Positions 58,256-64,000 of a DNA stretch of 64,000 bases are shown piece by piece. Under the pieces are notes generated by a model that had not been told where the DNA came from, did not search any database, and saw only the letters and a list, made by a program, of their open reading frames with translations. The first letter of the stretch is position 1. Each line of letters starts with the position of its first letter. This DNA is from Hyphomonas sp. (GTDB taxonomy: Bacteria > Pseudomonadota > Alphaproteobacteria > Caulobacterales > Hyphomonadaceae), in contig CP051229.1 in assembly GCA_017792365.1 (NCBI GenBank), positions 992,001 to 1,056,000 on the forward strand, read 5' to 3'. The translations under genes were made by a program, and so were the position numbers.

Positions 58256-58513
58256 CTAGGCTTTGGTCTTGTCCTTCTCGGGCGTCACGTTGATCGTCTT
58301 GCCGTCGTCGATCTGGCCCTTGGACTTGGACGTTGAGGAGGCGGCGTCTCCGGCCTCGTCATCTTCGTCCTTCATGCCCTTGCGAAAGCTCTTCAGTCCC
58401 TTGGCCATATCGCCCATCATGGCCGATATCTTTCCGCGCCCGCCAAAGAACAGCAGCACTAGGACCAGCACGATCAGAAGCTGGATCGGGCTGATGCCGC
58501 CGGGTCCGAACAT
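58256..58513 (-). CDS. tatA: Twin-arginine translocase subunit TatA
   Basis: 85 residues from [28 protein letters not shown], with a GGAGTGAG-like ribosome site before it; a longer frame to 58717 has no similarity. Followed by amphipathic [21 protein letters not shown]. Forms the Tat pore. Confidence 0.95.
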   Translation of the reverse strand: MFGPGGISPIQLLIVLVLVLLFFGGRGKISAMMGDMAKGLKSFRKGMKDEDDEAGDAASSTSKSKGQIDDGKTINVTPEKDKTKA

Positions 58514-58664
58514 GGGCTCACTCCATTTCCGGGCGGCCCATAAGGGGCGCGCCCACACGATTTGCTCAGTCCAGTCTAGAGGTTCGCCGCCCTTACGGCA
58601 AACGGGTCCCTGAGTGTTTCCAGCAAAAGTGGCGACCGGTCGTCCGTCCGCAAACCGGATTGAT

Positions 58665-59480
58665 CTAGTCCCGCTCGTCCTGACCCTCGAAGAAATCGGT
58701 CTGGAATTCAGCCTCATCCACCGGGTCTTCCGGCAGAATCTCGCCCGTATCAGGGTCGCGCGGCGTGCCCGCGAACTCGAGATCGCGCGGCGCGACCGAG
58801 CTCAGCAGCCCAGCAGCCCTCAATTCTTCGCGACCGGGCAGCGAATCCAGCGAATCCAGCCCGAAATGCACCATGAACCCTTCCGTGGTGCCGTAGGTGA
58901 TCGGCCGGCCCGGAGTCCGCCGCCGCCCGCGCGGCCGCACCCACCCGGCGTCCATCAGCACGTCAACGGTCCCCTTCGAGACGGCGACCCCGCGCACATC
59001 CTCGATCTCGGCCCGCGTCACCGGCTGGCAATAGGCGATGATCGCCAGCGTCTCCTTGGCCGCCCGCGACAGCTGCTTGGGCTGCTCCCGCGTCTCTTCG
59101 AACAGGAAGGCGAGGTCCGGAGCCGTCTGGAACCGCCATTTCCCGCCGAGCTCCACCAGCTGCACGCCCCGGTTGCGAAACTCCGCCGACAGCTTCATCA
59201 GCACATCGCCCGGCTCGACTCCCGGCGGCAGCGCTTTGGCCAGCGTCTCGGCATCGATCGGCCTGTCCGAGGCGAACAGCACCGCCTCGGCCCGGCGCAT
59301 CGCATCCGCCACCTTGTCGTCGATGTCCGGCGTCTCGGCCTTCACAGGTTCCGGCGCAAGTGCATCCTCGGCGCCCTCCCTGGCGACAGCCGGCCTGCGC
59401 GCCTCCTTCGAGAGCCGTTTCACCGCCTCCCGCATGTCGTCCAGCGACTGCGCGTTCTCGTCTTTCGGATCGGAACTCAT
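58665..59480 (-). CDS. scpB: Segregation and condensation protein B
   Basis: 271 residues. Winged-helix pair: [117 protein letters not shown]. Together with ScpA forms the kleisin complex of bacterial SMC. ATGA overlap with scpA. C-terminal acidic tail. Confidence 0.97.
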   Translation of the reverse strand: MSSDPKDENAQSLDDMREAVKRLSKEARRPAVAREGAEDALAPEPVKAETPDIDDKVADAMRRAEAVLFASDRPIDAETLAKALPPGVEPGDVLMKLSAEFRNRGVQLVELGGKWRFQTAPDLAFLFEETREQPKQLSRAAKETLAIIAYCQPVTRAEIEDVRGVAVSKGTVDVLMDAGWVRPRGRRRTPGRPITYGTTEGFMVHFGLDSLDSLPGREELRAAGLLSSVAPRDLEFAGTPRDPDTGEILPEDPVDEAEFQTDFFEGQDERD

Positions 59481-60313
59481 TCCGCAGCCTTCGTCGCGCG
59501 GTTGGCCTCCAGAAGCGCCCGCGCCTTGCGCACATAGACGTCGGCAAACTGCGTGTCCTGGCGGATATCGAGCGCCCCATCACGCGTCAGCTCCAGCGCC
59601 GCCGAGAAGAAGCTCGCCACCACCGAACGGCGCGGCGCATCCTCCGCAACGCCCTCCGGCATCGTCAGCGACTGCACCGCAGCCCAGTCATCCAGCTCCT
59701 TGGCCAGTTCAACCAGCATCCGCCGCGCGCCGTCCAGGCTCGCCACCGGCTGCTTGCGGATCACATGCTTGCGCAACTGGTGCTTGCGCAGGTTCACGTC
59801 GCCAAACGCCTTCATCATGTCGTGCAGCGAGCATTCCCACAGCGGCACGCGGATGATCGACGGCAATTGCGGGTCGCCGCGTCGGAACACATCCCGCCCG
59901 TCCAACTCGCCCTCGAACAGGTTGCGCGCCGCCTTCCGCATCGCATCCAGACGCGCCAGCTGGAACTGCAGGCGCCCGGCCATACCCTCGCCGCTCTCTT
60001 CTTCCGGCTCGTCCTGCTCCGCCATCAACAGCTTCGATTTCAGGAACGCCAGCCACGCCGCCATCAACAGGTAGTCCGCGGCGATATCCACCCGCTTGTC
60101 GCGCGCATCCCGCACAAACGCGAGATACTGGTTGGCCAGCTCCAGGATCGAGATGTGGAGCAGGTCCACCTTCTGCTTGCGCGCCATCTCCAGCAAAAGG
60201 TGCAGCGGCCCCTCGTAATTGCCGAGGTCCACAACGAACGCATTCTGCGCGTCCGCATCCGCCGCGCCCGACTGGGCGCCTGCGAGCAAATCGTCTTCTG
60301 ACTTGTCGGTCAT
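59477..60313 (-). CDS. scpA: Segregation and condensation protein A
   Basis: 278 residues. FVVDLGNYEGPLHLLLEMARKQKVDLLHISILELANQYLAFV is the SMC-head-binding N terminus; the C-terminal winged helix includes SRAAxxE-like RRSVVASFFSAALELTRDGALDIRQDTQFADVYV. Start overlaps nagZ stop (ATGA). Kleisin subunit. Confidence 0.97.
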   Translation of the reverse strand: MTDKSEDDLLAGAQSGAADADAQNAFVVDLGNYEGPLHLLLEMARKQKVDLLHISILELANQYLAFVRDARDKRVDIAADYLLMAAWLAFLKSKLLMAEQDEPEEESGEGMAGRLQFQLARLDAMRKAARNLFEGELDGRDVFRRGDPQLPSIIRVPLWECSLHDMMKAFGDVNLRKHQLRKHVIRKQPVASLDGARRMLVELAKELDDWAAVQSLTMPEGVAEDAPRRSVVASFFSAALELTRDGALDIRQDTQFADVYVRKARALLEANRATKAAE

Positions 60314-61355
60314 GCGACCGGCTGACCGCCGCCCGCGAGAAGTTCCTCGAACCGCGCCCAGCCGTCGGCGCGATCGAACGGCGCAAGCTGAAGGCTCGCG
60401 CGCTCCGCAGCCTGAGCGCGCGCCATCGACTTGCCGGACAATTCGGGCGCAGCTTCCGCCACTTCGGTCATCTCCCGCAGGATTTCCTCAGGCTCCTTCA
60501 CGAAGCCCGAGCAATGCAACACCACGTCACATCCTGCGTCCATAGCCCGCTTTGTGCGATCCGCAAGGCTGCCGCCCAGCGCGTTCATGCCGATATCGTC
60601 CGTCATCAGCAGGCCGTCGAAACCGATCTCGCCACGTATCACATCGGTAATGATCTTCGACGACAGCGTCGCCGGCGTCTCCCCATCGATCTCGGTGAAC
60701 GCCAGATGCGCCGTCATACCCATCGCCGCATCCGACACGAACCGGAACGCTTCGATGTCCCGCGCAAGCTCTTCACGCGATGCGCGAACCACCGGCATCG
60801 CCTCATGCGAATCCACCTCGGCGCGGCCATGTCCCGGCATGTGCTTGATGACACCCGCGACCCCGCCCGCGGCCAGCCCTCCAGCGCAGCCTTCGCCAGC
60901 ACGCCGACCATCTCCGGCTCAGCCCCGAACGACCGGTCGCCAATCACCGAATGCGCGCCAGCATGCAACAGGTCCACGTCCGGCGCACAGTCGGCATGAA
61001 TGCCAAGCGCCTCAAGCTCCGCCGCCAGCAGCCGGTGCCCCAGCCACGACGCCTCGATCCCCAGCTCGCGATTGCGCCTGTAGATCTCGCCATACCGCGC
61101 AGCCGGCGGGAACGTCGGCCAGTTCGGCGGCTTCAGCCGCGCCACGCGCCCGCCTTCCTGATCGATGAACACGAGGACCGGACGCCCGATTGCGCCCCAC
61201 ATCTCGTCCACCAGCCCGCGCACCTGCTCCGGCGATCCGCACGACCGCCCCATCAGGATCACGCCCCAGGGTTTCGCATCACTCAGCAGCGCCCGCTCGC
61301 CCGAAGTCAGCTTCTGACCCGAGACGGAGAGGATACAGGCTTTCGCTTCGCTCAT
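60310..61355 (-). CDS. nagZ: Beta-N-acetylhexosaminidase NagZ, one-base deletion
   Basis: From MSEAKACILSVSGQKLTSGERALL (start overlaps the SPOR gene stop as ATGA). GH3 features: FIDQEGGRVARLKPP, then after AALEG at about 60882 a C is missing (GGC-TGG for GGC CTG G); the second frame supplies KHMPGHGRAEVDSHE (His/Asp loop) and LLMTDDIGMNAL with the nucleophile Asp. Repaired length about 348. Removes GlcNAc from anhydro-muropeptides in wall recycling. Confidence 0.94.
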
Positions 61356-62365
61356 CGCGTGGCTCGGTAACAATCCCCAACTCGAGCCTTGTACGCCGAA
61401 CAGAACGCGTTGGCATCCTCCGCAGTCGCGAAGGAACCCACGCGCACGCGATACATCTGTGTTCCGTTCACCTGAACGGGCAGCACGACCTTCTCGGCGC
61501 CCGCAAACAGGTCAGGCGCCTGTTTCGCCAGCCGCGCATATTCTTCATCCGCGCCCGCAAGACTGTCCGTGGCACCGATCTGCACGACATGCGCAGCGCC
61601 CGGCACGAATTTCGGCGCATACGCCCCGGCAAGCTGGGCGGGCGCCTCAGGCTCGGGTTTCGGCTGCACCGGCGCCCGCAAGGGCGTTGGCGCAGAAACA
61701 GGATCCGGCGTCACGACTGGCGCAGCAACAGGCGCCTCAACGGCGCGCGCCGCCGGCTGTTCAACCGCGGCCGGCTCAGGCTTGGGCTCAGGTTTCGGTG
61801 CAGGCTCTGGCGCAGGGCGCGCCTCTGCAACTTCGACTGGCTCCGGCTCAGGCGAGGTTTCAGATTCGCGCACGACGGGCTCGGCTTCCATGCGCTCGAA
61901 CACGTCAGCGTCCAGCGCAGCGCGCACGGGCGTATCCGTGCTCGCCGGCCGCACCTTGATCGGGCCAGAAGCCGTCAGCATCGGCGCAGGCGACGCCTCC
62001 GCCGGCCGGATGCCGCCGCGATACGCATTCCAGACAACCGCGCCGAACATGCCGCAGATCACCACGACGCCGCACAGCAACATGATGCCGCGCGCGTTCG
62101 AGCCCCCGCTGGCGTAAGCGCCGTCATCATCCGGCAGCTCGGCGTAATCATCGCGCCGACGCCCCCGGCCGCGCCGACGGTCACCGCGCGACCGCTCGAC
62201 AAAGCCGATATCCTCGTCATCGACCTCTTCATTGTCCTCATGCGCTTCGGCCTCGTCGGGAAGCGCATCGTAGGCGTCGTCGCTGCGATCGCCGAACACG
62301 AGACGATCGAGGTCGCGCCCATCGCTCGGACGACCCGGGATAACGGTGCGGGGATACCGTGGCAT
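61352..62365 (-). CDS. SPOR-domain membrane protein
   Basis: 337 residues from MPRYPRTVIPGRPSDG. Acidic cytoplasmic N terminus with an Arg-rich patch (~58-71), a single membrane segment at ~93-114 (GIMLLCGVVVICGMFGAVVW), a long Pro/Glu/Ala linker with EPxP repeats, and a C-terminal SPOR domain (HVVQIGATDSLAGADEEYARLA, YRVRVGSFATAEDANAFCSAYKA). SPOR binds denuded glycan at the division site. Upstream of nagZ as in other alphaproteobacteria. Confidence 0.9.
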   Translation of the reverse strand: MPRYPRTVIPGRPSDGRDLDRLVFGDRSDDAYDALPDEAEAHEDNEEVDDEDIGFVERSRGDRRRGRGRRRDDYAELPDDDGAYASGGSNARGIMLLCGVVVICGMFGAVVWNAYRGGIRPAEASPAPMLTASGPIKVRPASTDTPVRAALDADVFERMEAEPVVRESETSPEPEPVEVAEARPAPEPAPKPEPKPEPAAVEQPAARAVEAPVAAPVVTPDPVSAPTPLRAPVQPKPEPEAPAQLAGAYAPKFVPGAAHVVQIGATDSLAGADEEYARLAKQAPDLFAGAEKVVLPVQVNGTQMYRVRVGSFATAEDANAFCSAYKARVGDCYRATR

Positions 62366-62541
62366 GGCGAAAATCCACCCTACAGACCGCCGGGACCAGT
62401 CAGGGACACCGACAGTCGCGGCGCCCCAACAGCCGGCAAGACAACGGCGCCAACGCAAAAAGGCGCAGGCCCTCTGGCTGCATCAACGCAAGAAATTCTT
62501 AAGGAATCGGTAACCGAGCCCGCCGGAGCGCCGTTCAGCCG

Positions 62542-63738
62542 TCAGATCCAGCGCTCGAGATTGAACAGCTTCCGGTGCTCTTCGATGGCGTAAGTGTCTG
62601 TCATTCCAGCGATATAGTCGCACACCACCCGCGCCCGCCCGGACATGTCATCACCCTTGGCGATCGCGCGCTCATTCCACGGGGGCGGCAACGTATTCGG
62701 CTCGGTCAGGAACAGTTCGAATAACTCGTGCACGATGCGCTGCGCCTGGCTCATCATCCGGTTCACCTTGTGATGCCGGTACATCCGCTCGAACAGGAAC
62801 TTGCGCAGCGGCTTCTGCTCCTCATCGATCTCGGCGGAAAACGCCCCCAGCGGCGCGCCAAGCGCCCGAACCTCCGCCGCCGATTGCGGCGCAGCCGCCT
62901 CGGCCCGCCGCCGAAACTCGCCGACAAGATCATGCAGCCACATCGAGATCAGCCGCCGCACCGATTCCGAGATCACCCGCCCGCGCTCCAGATCGGGATA
63001 CTGCTTCATCACCTCGCGCACCTTCGGCCCCGCCAACGGCACGTCCAGAAGGTCCTCAAGCGTGAACAGCCCGGCCCTCAGGCCGTCCTGAATGTCGTGA
63101 TTGTTGTACGCCACATCGTCAGCCAGCGCCGCAACCTGCGCCTCGGGCCCCGCAAACGTGTCCAGCTCCAGCGACTGCAGCGCATCATACTCAAGAAACG
63201 CAGCCGGCAGGTCCTTGATCTCGACCCCGTCCCCGATCAGCGGCCCATTGTGCTTGATCACGCCTTCCAGCGTCTCCCATGTCAGGTTGAGACCGTCGAA
63301 CTCCGGATACTTGTGCTCCAGCTTCGTCAGCACCCGCAGCGCCTGCGCGTTGTGGTCGAAGCCGCCATAGGGCGCCATCGCCTCGTCCAGCGCCGTCTCG
63401 CCCGCATGCCCAAACGGCGGATGGCCAATGTCGTGCGCCAGCGCCAGCGCCTCCGCCAGGTCCTCATCAAGCCCCAGCGAGCGCGCCGCGGACCGCGCAA
63501 TCTGCGACACCTCCAGCGAGTGCGTCAGCCGTGTCCGGTAATGATCACCCTCGTGGGCGATGAACACCTGGGTCTTCTGCTTCAGCCTCCGAAAGGCGTC
63601 CGCATGGATGATCCGGTCCCGGTCCCGCTGGAATTCAGAGCGCGACGGGCTCGCCGGCTCATCATGCAGCCGCCCCCGGGATTGCGCCGGATCGCTTGCA
63701 AATATTGACTTTTTTGCGCTCCCAGGCTGGTCAGCCAT
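62542..63738 (-). CDS. dgt: Deoxyguanosinetriphosphate triphosphohydrolase-like protein
   Basis: 398 residues, HD superfamily. [27 protein letters not shown], then [13 protein letters not shown] and [16 protein letters not shown] with the HD metal ligands. Usually the next genes in this order include argS before the SPOR gene; it is not here (gap 62366-62541 of 176 bases). Hydrolyses dNTPs to deoxynucleoside and triphosphate; this family includes non-dGTP-specific members. Confidence 0.93.
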   Translation of the reverse strand: MADQPGSAKKSIFASDPAQSRGRLHDEPASPSRSEFQRDRDRIIHADAFRRLKQKTQVFIAHEGDHYRTRLTHSLEVSQIARSAARSLGLDEDLAEALALAHDIGHPPFGHAGETALDEAMAPYGGFDHNAQALRVLTKLEHKYPEFDGLNLTWETLEGVIKHNGPLIGDGVEIKDLPAAFLEYDALQSLELDTFAGPEAQVAALADDVAYNNHDIQDGLRAGLFTLEDLLDVPLAGPKVREVMKQYPDLERGRVISESVRRLISMWLHDLVGEFRRRAEAAAPQSAAEVRALGAPLGAFSAEIDEEQKPLRKFLFERMYRHHKVNRMMSQAQRIVHELFELFLTEPNTLPPPWNERAIAKGDDMSGRARVVCDYIAGMTDTYAIEEHRKLFNLERWI

Positions 63739-63812
63739 GGACGGAACCTTTCATTCACCCCATCAAAGTCATATCTGAATCGCAGGAAACTGCGAAAACA
63801 GGATCGCATCCG

Positions 63813-64000
63813 ATGTCAGCTGCCGCCGAAACCGCAGACAAGCCGGTATCGCTTTCGGCCTCCGCCGCAAAGCGCATCTCGAAGATCGTCGCGAAGGAAC
63901 CAGAAGGCACGATGCTCCGCGTCGAGGTCATCGGCGGCGGATGCTCCGGCTTCTCCTATCGTTTCGGCTTCGCAGACACGGTAAACGACGACGATCTGGT
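63813..64000 (+). CDS. erpA: Iron-sulfur cluster insertion protein ErpA-like, 3' truncated by window edge
   Basis: First 62 codons: a polar leader, then [54 protein letters not shown] is the A-type carrier motif with the first cluster-binding Cys. Divergent from dgt across 74 bases. The C-terminal CGC motif lies outside the window. Confidence 0.85.
   Translation, partial: MSAAAETADKPVSLSASAAKRISKIVAKEPEGTMLRVEVIGGGCSGFSYRFGFADTVNDDDL

Overview
The window is about 64 kb of high-GC DNA from an alphaproteobacterium. The evidence is the gene order (rplKA-rplJL-rpoBC-rpsLG-fusA-tuf-rpsJ to rplQ with adk and rpoA), an ATP12-type F1-ATPase assembly chaperone, an ErpA-type Fe-S carrier, and the dgt-SPOR-nagZ-scpA-scpB-tatABC-serS-surE-pcm-M23-yajC-secD order typical of the class. 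The protein style (Ala-rich tails, many secreted proteins) fits a Hyphomonadaceae/Maricaulales-like marine lineage, but that family placement is inference. Nearly everything here is core housekeeping. I see no prophage, IS element, CRISPR array, tRNA or rRNA.

Layout. 0-14.5 kb is a mixed flank: the 3' part of purD, a RibD-C/DHFR-like protein, an APH-type kinase, a PQQ dehydrogenase fused to cytochrome c, a MarC-family membrane protein, two secreted proteins of unknown role, atp12, an RluC-like pseudouridine synthase, fluC/crcB, a second RluA-family synthase, rarA, an MFS carrier and a DegP/DegQ protease. 14.6-29.1 kb (minus strand) is the S10-spc-alpha ribosomal protein cluster, rpsJ through rplQ, with secY, adk and rpoA, ending in a clear hairpin terminator. 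29.3-29.9 kb holds a stand-alone reductase-like gene lying between tuf and rpsJ. 30.1-34.4 kb is the str operon (rpsL, rpsG, fusA, tuf), also with a strong terminator. 34.7-45.8 kb is rplK-rplA, rplJ-rplL and rpoB-rpoC. 46-50 kb carries nusG, secE, secD, yajC and a LysM/M23 lipoprotein. 50.3-64 kb carries pcm, surE, a TonB-C protein, a DUF389 membrane protein, serS, a DsrE-like lipoprotein, tatCBA, scpBA, nagZ, a SPOR protein, dgt and the start of an erpA gene.

The genes are mainly the machinery for transcription (rpoA, rpoB, rpoC, nusG), translation (ribosomal proteins, EF-Tu, EF-G, SerRS) and export (SecY, SecE, SecD, YajC, TatABC), with chromosome segregation (ScpAB) and wall recycling (NagZ). 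Many neighbours overlap by ATGA or TGATG, so translational coupling is likely.

Two points deserve attention. First, ribosomal protein L4 carries a roughly 100-residue C-terminal extension with a helix-hairpin-helix motif, and SerRS carries a roughly 78-residue charged insertion of lower GC. Both appear to be real lineage-specific protein architecture. Second, twelve genes, including essential ones (rplO, rpsE, rplF, rpsH, rplA, serS, secD), are broken by 1-4 base indels that can be repaired by eye to give full-length family members. I read these as residual sequencing/assembly indels, not pseudogenes, and give the reconstructed gene bounds.
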